From positions 1 through 51,827 of the forward strand of contig CAZCAC010000056.1 in the NCBI GenBank assembly GCA_964496575.1: DNA of 51,827 nt, read 5' to 3'. The stretch is from CAZCAC01 sp964496575 (GTDB lineage: Bacteria > Planctomycetota > UBA1135 > GCA-002686595). The first letter of the stretch is position 1. Every line of letters starts with the position of its first letter. Position numbers and translations under genes: made by a program. The notes beneath the pieces are model-generated. The model was not told where the DNA came from and did no database searches. It was given only the letters and a program-made list of their open reading frames with translations. Positions 1-7,295 of this stretch are shown here, in pieces.

Positions 1-50
1 GTGTCCTCTGTGTCCTCTGTGGTTAAAATCTGGCTCTGTGCTCTCTGTGG
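1..50. repeat. Short CTCTGTG-type repeat at window edge
   Basis: The first 50 bases contain repeated units of the type TCCTCTGTG or CTCTCTGTGG around a GGTTAAAATC core. Read on the minus strand this gives AACCACAGAGGACACAGAGG-like sequence, directly after the stop codon of the fmdB-like gene. From memory, CACAGAG-rich intergenic repeats of this kind occur in many environmental bacterial genomes; I cannot check this. A dispersed repeat at the very edge would fit a contig broken at a repeat. Confidence 0.5.
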
Positions 51-64
51 TCGATATCGCCGTG

Positions 65-352
65 CTACTCCGCCTTCGCCGCCTTCTTCTCCTTCTTCGG
101 CTTGGCGGTCTCCTTCGGCTTTGCCTTCACCTCGTCCCGCTCCGCCTTCCTGCCCGCCTGGTACGAACTGGAGCGGTAGTCGGTCTCGTAGAAACCCGAG
201 CCCTTGAAGAGGATGCCGGCACCCATCCCGATCTGGCGCTGGAGCTTGAGCCGGCCGCAGCCGGGGCACTTCTTCTTGCGCGGCTCGTTCATCGACTGGA
301 AGATCTCCAGCTCATGGCCGCAGGCGCCGCAGACGTAGTCGTAGGTAGGCAT
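65..352 (-). CDS. FmdB-family zinc-ribbon protein
   Basis: A 95-residue protein opening MPTYDYVC, the typical start of the FmdB / CxxC_CxxC_SSSS family. Two CxxC knuckles, CGAC near residues 8-11 and CPGC near 29-32, form a predicted zinc ribbon in the first 40 residues. The C-terminal third is a Lys/Ala/Glu-rich disordered tail (KPKETAKPKKEKKAAKAE). The family is called a putative regulatory protein but its molecular role is unsettled. It is the last gene of a tight minus-strand run dnaJ-grpE-fmdB with a 3-nt gap to grpE, so it is probably co-transcribed with the chaperone genes. Family assignment is firm; the link to chaperone function is inferred from context only. Confidence 0.85.
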   Translation of the reverse strand: MPTYDYVCGACGHELEIFQSMNEPRKKKCPGCGRLKLQRQIGMGAGILFKGSGFYETDYRSSSYQAGRKAERDEVKAKPKETAKPKKEKKAAKAE

Positions 353-355
353 GTT

Positions 356-976
356 CTATTGCTCCGTCTCGGGGTCTTCTTCCCCGGAGGTCGCCTGCTC
401 CGGCTCGACCTCGGCTTCGGCATCCGGGTCCGCCGCGACCTTGACGTGGGCGTAGCGTAGCACGTCCTTGCCCATCCGGTAGCCCCGGCGGACCGTCTCC
501 ACGATGGTGCCCGGCTCGGCGCCGCTGCCCGTGACCGTCTCCACCGCCTCGTGGATGGTGGGGTCGAAGGTGCCGGTGTCCTCGATCAGCTCGACCTCAC
601 GCTGGCCGAGGAACTGCATCATCTGGTCGCGGGTCATCTTCACGCCCTGCAGGAGATTCTTCCCCTCGGGGGTCTCGACCGGGGTCAAGAGCGCCATGTC
701 GAGGTAGTCGAGGGTCAGGAGCAGCTCCGAGAGCAGCTCGCGGCGCATGGCCGCGGTGGCGGCCTCGAGGACCTGGCTCTGGCGGCGGCGGAGGTTCTTG
801 AAGTCCGCCTGCGAGCGCATCCAGTTCTCGTAGTACTCGTCCCGTTCCCGCTCCAGGCGCTCCTCGGGGGTGAGCTTCTCCGGCGCTTCCTCGACGATCT
901 CGGCGTCGGGCAGGCTCGCCTCGTCGGGCTCGGGGCTCTCTCGTTCGGTGGTGGGGTCGTCGGCTCGAGTGGACAT
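356..976 (-). CDS. grpE: GrpE nucleotide exchange factor
   Basis: A 206-residue GrpE, the ADP/ATP exchange factor that resets DnaK. The order is the usual one: an acidic disordered N-terminus (about 1-40), a long coiled coil from about 40 to 90 including RDEYYENWMRSQADFKNLRR, and a C-terminal beta domain with the family signature FDPTIHEAVETV followed by GTIVETVRRGYRMGKDVLRYAHVKV. An acidic tail follows. It lies 3 nt after dnaJ and 3 nt before the fmdB-like gene, so the three form one transcription unit. The DnaK partner is not in this window. Length and motifs are normal. Confidence 0.96.
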   Translation of the reverse strand: MSTRADDPTTERESPEPDEASLPDAEIVEEAPEKLTPEERLERERDEYYENWMRSQADFKNLRRRQSQVLEAATAAMRRELLSELLLTLDYLDMALLTPVETPEGKNLLQGVKMTRDQMMQFLGQREVELIEDTGTFDPTIHEAVETVTGSGAEPGTIVETVRRGYRMGKDVLRYAHVKVAADPDAEAEVEPEQATSGEEDPETEQ

Positions 977-979
977 CGG

Positions 980-2107
980 TCAGCTGAAGTAGTTGGCGAT
1001 CTTCTCGAAGAAGGACTTGTGCCCCGACTCGCTCGACTCGATCTCGCCGAACTCCTCGAGCAACTCCTTCTGACGGGCGGTGAGCTTGGTCGGGATCTCG
1101 ACGAACAGGCGCACGAGGAGGTCACCCCGGCCGCGTCCGTCGATCGAAGGCAGGCCCTGGCCGCGCAGGCGCAGCACCTTGCCGCTCTGGGTCCCGGAGG
1201 GGATGGAGAGCTCGACCTTGCCGGAGAGGGTCGGGATCTCCACCCGGTCCCCGAGGGCCAGCTGGGTGTAGCCGCAGGGCAGCTCGGTCATCAGGTCGGG
1301 GCCGGAGCGCTGGAAGACCTTGTGGGCCTGTTCGCGGATCACGCAGAAGATGTTGCCGCGCGGGGCGCCGACGTCGCCCGCGTCACCCTCGCCGGCGACG
1401 CGGAGCTGTACGCCCTCCTCGATCCCCGCGGGGATCCGGATGACGATCTCGCTCTTCTCCTGGATCTTGCCGTTGCCCTGGCACTTCCGGCACGGCTTGT
1501 CGATCGACTGTCCGGCGCCGCGGCAGGTCGGGCAGGGCGAGGCCATGGTGAAGAAGCCCTGGCTGCGCTGCACCTGGCCGCGGCCGCCGCAGGTCGTGCA
1601 GGTCACCGGCTTGGAGCCGTCCTCGCCGCCTGTGCCTCCGCAGCTCTGGCAGTGTTCGAAGCGCTTCAGGGCGACCGTACGCTCGACTCCCGTTTCGATC
1701 TCCTCGAGGGTCAGGTCGAGCACGATGCGCAGGTCGCGACCGGGACGCGGTCCGCGCCGCCCGCCGCCGCGCCGCCCGCCGCCGAAGAGGTCACCCAACC
1801 CGCCGCCGAAGATATCGCCGAAGGCGGAGAAGATGTCCTCGAGGTTGGAGAAGCGCTGGCCCTGGAAGCCGCCCCCCTGGGAGAAGGCGGCGTGCCCGAA
1901 CTGGTCGAACTGGGCGCGTTTCTGGTCGTCGCCGAGCACGTCGTAGGCCTCGGCGGCTTCCTTGAAGCTGGCCTCCGCCTCCTTGTCCCCCTGGTTCTGA
2001 TCGGGGTGGTACTTCATCGCCAGCTTGCGATAGGCCTTCTTGATGTCGGCCTGGCTGGCGTTGCGTTCGACGCCGAGAACCTCGTAGTAGTCGCGCTTCT
2101 GGCTCAT
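980..2107 (-). CDS. dnaJ: DnaJ (Hsp40) co-chaperone
   Basis: A 375-residue class-I DnaJ, which stimulates DnaK ATPase and delivers unfolded substrates. An N-terminal J domain carries the invariant HPD at residues 34-36, followed by a Gly/Phe-rich linker with GGGRRGGGRRG. The zinc-binding core has all four CxxCxGxG repeats (CQSCGGTG, CTTCGGRG, CPTCRGAG, CRKCQGNG). The C-terminal substrate-binding domains run to a C-terminus ending in NYFS. It is the first gene of dnaJ-grpE-fmdB. Upstream is a 190-bp gap packed with inverted repeats that separates it from groEL1. No clear Shine-Dalgarno sequence precedes the ATG. Confidence 0.97.
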   Translation of the reverse strand: MSQKRDYYEVLGVERNASQADIKKAYRKLAMKYHPDQNQGDKEAEASFKEAAEAYDVLGDDQKRAQFDQFGHAAFSQGGGFQGQRFSNLEDIFSAFGDIFGGGLGDLFGGGRRGGGRRGPRPGRDLRIVLDLTLEEIETGVERTVALKRFEHCQSCGGTGGEDGSKPVTCTTCGGRGQVQRSQGFFTMASPCPTCRGAGQSIDKPCRKCQGNGKIQEKSEIVIRIPAGIEEGVQLRVAGEGDAGDVGAPRGNIFCVIREQAHKVFQRSGPDLMTELPCGYTQLALGDRVEIPTLSGKVELSIPSGTQSGKVLRLRGQGLPSIDGRGRGDLLVRLFVEIPTKLTARQKELLEEFGEIESSESGHKSFFEKIANYFS

Positions 2108-2131
2108 GAAAAGAGGTGGAGGGCTTTCGAA

Positions 2132-2269
2132 CCGAGCCCCAGCTGACTCCTGGCCAGGCCGGGGCTCGGGGAACCGGATGCGCCGGTGTCTACACCGGCG
2201 CTAGAGGCGCGGCCGAAAAGGCCGTGTCTCTAAGTCGGACGAAGCCCGACCCCGCGCCGAAGGCGCGGG
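2132..2269. other. Cluster of inverted repeats between groEL1 and dnaJ
   Basis: The 190-bp gap between the groEL1 stop and the dnaJ start holds several hairpins in a row. There is a 9-bp stem CCGAGCCCC / GGGGCTCGG (2132-2140 with 2161-2169). A perfect 10-bp palindrome GCGCCGGTGT-CT-ACACCGGCGC spans 2180-2201. A short CGGCC/GGCCG hairpin with a GAAAA loop lies near 2211-2225. An 8-bp stem CCCGCGCC-GAA-GGCGCGGG spans 2251-2269. No T-run follows on either strand, so these are not classical intrinsic terminators. They could act as a terminator/antiterminator, an mRNA-processing site between groEL1 and dnaJ, or a repetitive element. Confidence 0.55.
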
Positions 2270-2297
2270 AGCACCGCAGGTGTGAAATCATCTAGTG

Positions 2298-3902
2298 TCA
2301 GGACACGCTACCTTCGATATGCTCGTCGGCATCCTTGAGCTCGGTGACCATCGTATCGGTGGTCAGGAGCAAACCGGAGATCGAGGCGGCGTTCTGCAGA
2401 GCGGCCCGCACGACCTTGGTCGGGTCGATGATGCCGGCTTTCAACATGTCGCCGTACTCGCCGGCGAGGGCGTCGAAGCCCTGGGTCTTGCCCTTCTCCC
2501 GGACCGTCTCGGCGACCACCGAGCCGTCGAAACCGGCGTTTTCGGCCAGCTGCCGCAGGGGAGCGGAGAGGGCCGTCTCGACGATCTTGGCGCCGAAGCG
2601 CTCGTCGCCACGGTAGCGGCCTTCGGCGACCGCCGTCTCGGCGCGGAGCAGCGCGACCCCGCCACCGGGCACGATCCCTTCCTGGATCGCGGCGCGGGTG
2701 GCGTTGAGGGCGTCCTCGGCGAGGAATTTCATCGACTTCATCTCCGCCTCGGTCTTGCCGCCGCAGCGGATCACCGCGACGCCGCCGGTCAGCTTGGCGA
2801 GCCGCTCCTCGAGCTTCTCGCGGTCGTAGTCCGAGCTGGTGTTCTCGATCTGGATGCGGATCTGGGCGATGCGGTCCTTGACCGCCTTCTGGCCGCCGCC
2901 ACCCTGGACGATGGTCGTCGCGTCCTTGGTGATGCGAACCTTCTTCGCCGTCCCGAAGTGATCGGCGGTGACGTTCTCCAGGGTGATCCCCAGCTCCTCG
3001 CTGATCGCCGTTCCGCCGGTCAGCGCGGCGATGTCGCCGAGATAGGCCTTGCGACGGTCGCCGAACCCGGGGGCCTTGACCGCGCAGACGTTGAGGATGC
3101 CCTTCAGCTTGTTGATCACCAGCGCGGCGAGGGCTTCACCCTCGATGTCCTCGGCGATGATCAGGAGCGGCTTGGCGGTTTGCGCGGCGCGCTCCAGCAC
3201 GGGCAGGAACTCACGGACGTTGCTGATCTTCTTGTTGTAGATGAAGATCAGGGGGTCGACGAGCTCGGCCTCGAGCTTGCCGAGGTCGGTCGCGAAGTAG
3301 GGGGAGAGGTAGCCCTTGTCGAACTCCATCCCCTCGACGACCTTGAGCTCGGTCTCGGTGCCGGTGGCCTCTTCGATGGTGATGACGCCTTCGTCACCGA
3401 CCTTCTCGAAGGCCTCGGCGAGGAGCTCGCCGATCGCCGGGTTGTTGTTCGCGGAGATGGCGGCGATGCTGGCCTTCTCCTCGCGGGTGCGCACCTTGCG
3501 CGACTGCTCGGCGATCTTCTCGCAGGCGAGGTCGACCGCCTTGTCGATGCCGTTGCGCAGGGCGATGGTGTTCACGTCGGTGGCCACGTACTTGAGGCCG
3601 CCGGCGAAGATCGCCTCGGCGAGCACGGTGGCGGTGGTGGTCCCGTCGCCGGCGACGTCGTTGGTCTTGTTGGCGACCTCGTTGACCAGCTTGGCGCCCA
3701 TGTTCTCGAAGGGGTCTTCGAGCTCGATCTCCTTGGAGACCGTGACGCCGTCCTTGGTGACCGAGGGGCCGCCGAAGGACTTCTGGAGGATGACGTTGCG
3801 GCCGGCGGGGCCGAGGGTGACCTTGACGGTCTTGGCGAGTTTCTCGATACCGCTGCGCATCTTCTGGCGGGCGGTATCGTCGAACATGATCTGCTTGGCC
3901 AT
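2298..3902 (-). CDS. groEL: GroEL chaperonin, copy 1 (no GGM tail)
   Basis: A 534-residue 60-kDa chaperonin subunit starting MAKQIMFDD, with the ATP-binding signature KVTLGPAGRNV, the P-loop-like DVAGDGTTTATVLAEAI segment and the equatorial EDALNATRAAIQEGIVPGGG segment containing the conserved catalytic Asp. It should assemble into double rings that fold proteins with GroES and ATP. The C-terminus ends TELKDADEHIEGSVS and lacks the flexible GGM repeats that line the central cavity in typical GroEL. That suggests a specialised paralogue. It sits 78 nt downstream of groEL2 on the same strand, probably in one operon. Upstream of the start there is no separate recognisable promoter. No groES lies in the window. 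Confidence 0.96.
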   Translation of the reverse strand: MAKQIMFDDTARQKMRSGIEKLAKTVKVTLGPAGRNVILQKSFGGPSVTKDGVTVSKEIELEDPFENMGAKLVNEVANKTNDVAGDGTTTATVLAEAIFAGGLKYVATDVNTIALRNGIDKAVDLACEKIAEQSRKVRTREEKASIAAISANNNPAIGELLAEAFEKVGDEGVITIEEATGTETELKVVEGMEFDKGYLSPYFATDLGKLEAELVDPLIFIYNKKISNVREFLPVLERAAQTAKPLLIIAEDIEGEALAALVINKLKGILNVCAVKAPGFGDRRKAYLGDIAALTGGTAISEELGITLENVTADHFGTAKKVRITKDATTIVQGGGGQKAVKDRIAQIRIQIENTSSDYDREKLEERLAKLTGGVAVIRCGGKTEAEMKSMKFLAEDALNATRAAIQEGIVPGGGVALLRAETAVAEGRYRGDERFGAKIVETALSAPLRQLAENAGFDGSVVAETVREKGKTQGFDALAGEYGDMLKAGIIDPTKVVRAALQNAASISGLLLTTDTMVTELKDADEHIEGSVS

Positions 3903-3980
3903 GGGGGTATCTCGCTGCTTCTGATTGGTTCGTGCGTCGTTGTTCTCTGGATCGTGCGGAGTGGAAGAGGGTTCGTGGGC

Positions 3981-5681
3981 CTAGAAGCCCATGCCACCCA
4001 TGCCTCCCATACCTCCCATGCCGCCCATTCCGCCCATGCCACCCATGTCGCCCATGCCACCCATCTCGTCGCCCATGCCGGGACCGGCGGGCTTCTCGGG
4101 CTCGGGCTTGGTGGTGATGAGGGCGTCGGTGGAGAGCAGCAGCGCCGCGACGCTGACCGCGTTGAAGAGGGCCGCCTTGGTGACCTTGGCCGGGTCGACG
4201 ATGCCCAGCTCGTACATGTCGCCGTACTTGCCGGCGAGCGCGTCGAAGCCCCAGGTGACGTTCTTCTCGCGCAGCACGCGGTGGGCGACCACGGGGCCGT
4301 CCTCGCCGGCGTTCTCGGCAATCTGGGTGATCGGGCGATGAAGCGCGTCCTCGAGCATCTCCAGGCCCATGTTGTAGTCCTCGTCGTCCTCTCGACGAAG
4401 CTTCGCGAGCACCTTGGTGGCGCGCAAGAGGGCGACGCCGCCACCGGGCAGGATCCCCTCGGCGACCGCGGCGCGGGTGGCGTGCAGCGCGTCCTCGATC
4501 AGCGCCTTGCGCTCCTTCACCTCGGTGTCGGTGGCGCCGCCGACGTTGACCTGGGCGATGCCGCCGGTCAGCTTGGCCAGACGCTCCTGGAGCTTCTCGC
4601 GATCGTAGTCGGAGGAGGTGGTCTCGATCTGGGCGCGGATCTGGGAGACCCTGGCCGCGACGTCCTCGTTCGCACCGGAGCCGCCGACGATGGTCGTGTT
4701 GTCCTGGTCGACGACCACCTTGCGGGCGGTGCCGAGCATGTCGAGGGTGACCTCCTCCAGCTCGGTCCCGGTGTCCTTCATCACCGCGTGGGCGCCGGTC
4801 AGCGCCGCGATGTCGAGCAGCATCGCCTTGCGCCGTTCGCCGTAGCCGGGCGCCTTGACCGCGCAGCACTGGATCACGCCGCGCAGCTTGTTGACCACCA
4901 GGGTCGCCAGCGCTTCCGACTCGATGTCCTCGGCGATGACCAGGAGCTGACGGTTGGCGTCCTTCACCTGCTCCAGCAGCGGCAGCATAGTCTGCACCGC
5001 CGAGATCTTGCCCTCGTGGATCAGGATCAGCGGCTTCTCGAAGGAGACCTCCATCGCCTGGGTGTTGGTGATGAAGTTGGGGGAGAGGTAGCCGCGGTCG
5101 AACTGCATCCCCTCGACGACGGTGACGTCGGTCTCGGTGGTCTTGCCGTCCTCGACGGTGATCACGCCGTCCTTGCCGACCTTGTTCATCGCCTTGGAGA
5201 TCAGTTTGCCGGTGACGGGGTCGTTGTTGGCGGAGATCGTCGCCACCTGGCGGATATCACTGCTGTCGGTCACCGGGCGGGAGGCCTTGTCGAGCGCCGC
5301 GCTCACCGCGGCCGCGCCGTCCCGCACCGCGGCGATCAGCCGGACCGGCGAGGCCCCGGCGGTCACCGCGCGCAGCCCGCGGTGGAAGAGGGCGTCGGTG
5401 AGCAGGGTCGCGGTGGTCGTGCCGTCCCCGGCGACGTCGCTGGTCTTGCTGGCGACCTCGCGGACCAGCTGGGCGCCCAGCTGCTCGTAGGGGTCGGCGA
5501 GCTGGATCTCCTCGGCGACCGACACCCCGTCCTTGGTGATGGTCGGCGCGCCCCAGCCCTTGTCGAGGATGGCGTTGCGCCCGCGGGGGCCGAGGGTGGT
5601 GATGACCGCTTTGGCGAGCTTGTCGACGCCACGCTGGATCGCCTCCCGCGCGTCGGACTCGAATACCATTTGCTTGGCCAT
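3981..5681 (-). CDS. groEL: GroEL chaperonin, copy 2 (GGM tail)
   Basis: A 566-residue GroEL paralogue. The frame is open further upstream, to 5882, but the family start MAKQMVFESDAREAI is at 5681, so that ATG is chosen. Conserved features include AVITTLGPRGRNAIL, DVAGDGTTTATLLTDALF and EDALHATRAAVAEGILPGGG. The C-terminus carries a long GGM tail (about eight GGM units within the last 32 residues), as in canonical cavity-lining tails. It is divergent from groEL1, not a recent copy. It is the first gene of groEL2-groEL1. Its 352-bp upstream region contains two CTGYCA-N3-TGRCAG palindromes but no CIRCE element (TTAGCACTC-N9-GAGTGCTAA). Confidence 0.95.
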   Translation of the reverse strand: MAKQMVFESDAREAIQRGVDKLAKAVITTLGPRGRNAILDKGWGAPTITKDGVSVAEEIQLADPYEQLGAQLVREVASKTSDVAGDGTTTATLLTDALFHRGLRAVTAGASPVRLIAAVRDGAAAVSAALDKASRPVTDSSDIRQVATISANNDPVTGKLISKAMNKVGKDGVITVEDGKTTETDVTVVEGMQFDRGYLSPNFITNTQAMEVSFEKPLILIHEGKISAVQTMLPLLEQVKDANRQLLVIAEDIESEALATLVVNKLRGVIQCCAVKAPGYGERRKAMLLDIAALTGAHAVMKDTGTELEEVTLDMLGTARKVVVDQDNTTIVGGSGANEDVAARVSQIRAQIETTSSDYDREKLQERLAKLTGGIAQVNVGGATDTEVKERKALIEDALHATRAAVAEGILPGGGVALLRATKVLAKLRREDDEDYNMGLEMLEDALHRPITQIAENAGEDGPVVAHRVLREKNVTWGFDALAGKYGDMYELGIVDPAKVTKAALFNAVSVAALLLSTDALITTKPEPEKPAGPGMGDEMGGMGDMGGMGGMGGMGGMGGMGGMGF

Positions 5682-5912
5682 GGATCTGTTCGGTGGAAAT
5701 GGCTCGGGGTGAGGGGTGGACCGGAAGACTCCGGGCCCACGCTCGAGCCGTCCTCCCTCCTGGTCGAGGGCGAAGGGGCGGCGCGCGTGGGCTGTTCTCG
5801 ATGTTCTGGCCGCTCCGTCGAGCAAGAAGGGTGCCGGACGTCTCCGGGGCGGGGGATTCGGCCGCCAGCGGGGGGCGGGCACCGCGCGACGGTCGGTGCT
5901 CCCGTCGGCCTC

Positions 5913-5967
5913 CTGTCAACATGGCAGCCCGCTCCCGCCCCTCCCCGGTCGCCTGCCATCCTGACAG
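5913..5967. promoter_or_regulatory. Two 15-bp palindromic boxes upstream of groEL2
   Basis: Box 1 is CTGTCAACATGGCAG (5913-5927) and box 2 is CTGCCATCCTGACAG (5953-5967). Each fits CTGYCA-N3-TGRCAG, itself an imperfect palindrome, and box 2 is the near-exact reverse complement of box 1 (13 of 15 bases). Their centres are 40 bp apart, about four helical turns, which suits cooperative binding of a dimeric regulator. Read on the minus strand, box 1 includes TTGACAG, which could serve as a -35 element for groEL2. This is the only conspicuous structure in the 352-bp gap 5682-6033 apart from the promoter near 6000. A heat-shock operator is inferred; I do not recognise the regulator. Confidence 0.5.
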
Positions 5968-5998
5968 AGCTCTTGCGCCATCGAGGGAGGTGGGGGGT

Positions 5999-6027
5999 TT
6001 GGTCCCCCGGGGGGCAGGGTCTAGGAT
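5999..6027 (+). promoter_or_regulatory. Candidate leaderless promoter for the NPCBM gene
   Basis: TTGGTC (5999-6004), a 17-nt spacer and TAGGAT (6022-6027) precede the ATG at 6034 by only six bases, so transcription would start at or next to the start codon. No Shine-Dalgarno sequence is present. The same arrangement recurs before several other genes in the window. Confidence 0.5.
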
Positions 6028-6033
6028 TGTCGC

Positions 6034-7281
6034 ATGCTCCACCGACCCCTCTCGACGCCGCTCCTCGCCCTGGCCGCGCTGCTCTCCTTCCCCGCCGCTC
6101 AGGACCGGGAAGGGGGAGCGACCGCACCCGCGTCGGTGCCCACGGTGGTGCTGGAGAGCGCGGCGGGTGAGGAGAGGCGCGTACCGCTCGCCGGATTCGA
6201 GACCGAGGATCCGCGCGACGGGGGGGGCGTGCTGGTGCGCTTCGAAGGGCTCGGCCGGGAGCCGGAGCCGCTCCCGCCGGAGCAGCTGGCCGAGGTGGTG
6301 CTCGCCCGGGGCGGCCTCGCCCGGGGCACGCTGATCGGTGGGGACGGCGAGCTCCTCGACCTGCGGGTCCTCGGTGAGGGGCGGCTGCGCCTCTCGATCG
6401 AGGCGATCGCCTCGTTGCGCGTGCACGATCGCGTCCCCGCGGACTGGACCGGGCCGCTCACCGCCCCGGCCGAGGGGGATCGCCTCTACCGGACGCGCAG
6501 CGGTGGGCTGGATCGGATCGACGGGACGGTGGAGTCCTTCGAGTCGGTGGGGGTGAGACTGGAGACCTCGCTGGGGGTCAAGCTCTTCCCCTGGAACGAG
6601 GTCGCGGCGCTGTTCGTCGAGGTCTTCGACGAGGACCTGGACCGGCCCGACCGCGGCGTCCCCGTGGTGATCGACCTCTTGGACGGCAGTCGCCTGCCCG
6701 CGTCGCTCACCCGGATCTCCGAGGAGGGGGGGGTCGAGCTCCTGACCTCGGCCGACCACGCCCTGCGCGTCCCCGTCGCGGCGGTCTCCGAGCTCCTGGT
6801 GCAGGGCGGCGGCCTCGCGTTCCTCTCCGATCTCGAACCGACTCGAGCGGAGCCGACCGAACCCTTCGGAGATGGACTCGGGATGAGCTGGCAGCCGCGC
6901 TTCGATCGCTCGTGCACCGGCGGCCCCCTTCGCGCCGGCGGTCGGGTGTGGACCCGCGGCATCGGCGTTCACGCCGTGAGCGAGATCACCTACACCCTGG
7001 ACGGCGGGTGGACGCACCTGCGCGGCTACGTCGCCGTCGACGCCGAGGTCGAGGACCTCCCCGGCAAGGGCTCGGTGACCTTCGAGATTCACGGCGACGG
7101 TCGCGTCCTGTGGGATTCCCGTGAGACGCGCGGAGGCGTGGTCACCGTGGCCGACGGCCCGGTGGCGATTCCCCCCATCGAGCTGAAAGGGGTCCGTCAG
7201 CTGGTGCTCAAGGTCGGTGACGGCGGCGACACGCACGTCGCCGATCGAGCGGACTGGCTGCGGCTGATCCTCTCCCGGTAG
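6034..7281 (+). CDS. Secreted NPCBM-domain protein
   Basis: A 415-residue protein with an N-terminal signal peptide (MLHRPLSTPLLALAALLSFPAAQ, cleaved near residue 22). The middle (about 30-265) is a beta-rich region of unknown fold with repeated GTLIGGDGE- and GVPVVIDLLDGS-like strands that look like repeats of one small barrel. The C-terminal part, about 275-415, is an NPCBM/NEW2 domain (MSWQPRFDRSC, RGIGVHAVSEITYTLDGG, GDTHVADRADWLRLIL). NPCBM is a carbohydrate-binding fold often attached to glycosidases, but no catalytic domain is present. It is probably an exported glycan- or polymer-binding protein. It is transcribed divergently from groEL2. The start is supported by the signal peptide and by a promoter hexamer directly upstream. 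Confidence 0.8.
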   Translation: MLHRPLSTPLLALAALLSFPAAQDREGGATAPASVPTVVLESAAGEERRVPLAGFETEDPRDGGGVLVRFEGLGREPEPLPPEQLAEVVLARGGLARGTLIGGDGELLDLRVLGEGRLRLSIEAIASLRVHDRVPADWTGPLTAPAEGDRLYRTRSGGLDRIDGTVESFESVGVRLETSLGVKLFPWNEVAALFVEVFDEDLDRPDRGVPVVIDLLDGSRLPASLTRISEEGGVELLTSADHALRVPVAAVSELLVQGGGLAFLSDLEPTRAEPTEPFGDGLGMSWQPRFDRSCTGGPLRAGGRVWTRGIGVHAVSEITYTLDGGWTHLRGYVAVDAEVEDLPGKGSVTFEIHGDGRVLWDSRETRGGVVTVADGPVAIPPIELKGVRQLVLKVGDGGDTHVADRADWLRLILSR

Positions 7282-7295
7282 TACGGGAGACGGCC

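Noticed and set aside
5682..6033. CIRCE (HrcA) operator or groES upstream of groEL2
   Set aside because: No TTAGCACTC-N9-GAGTGCTAA or recognisable groES coding sequence is present on either strand.
2295..6170. A continuous plus-strand reading frame of about 1,290 codons opposite both groEL genes
   Set aside because: It is a mirror of two clear groEL genes; in G+C-rich DNA antisense frames stay open, and the translation shows no family and low complexity (Leu, Asp, Val and Gly rich).
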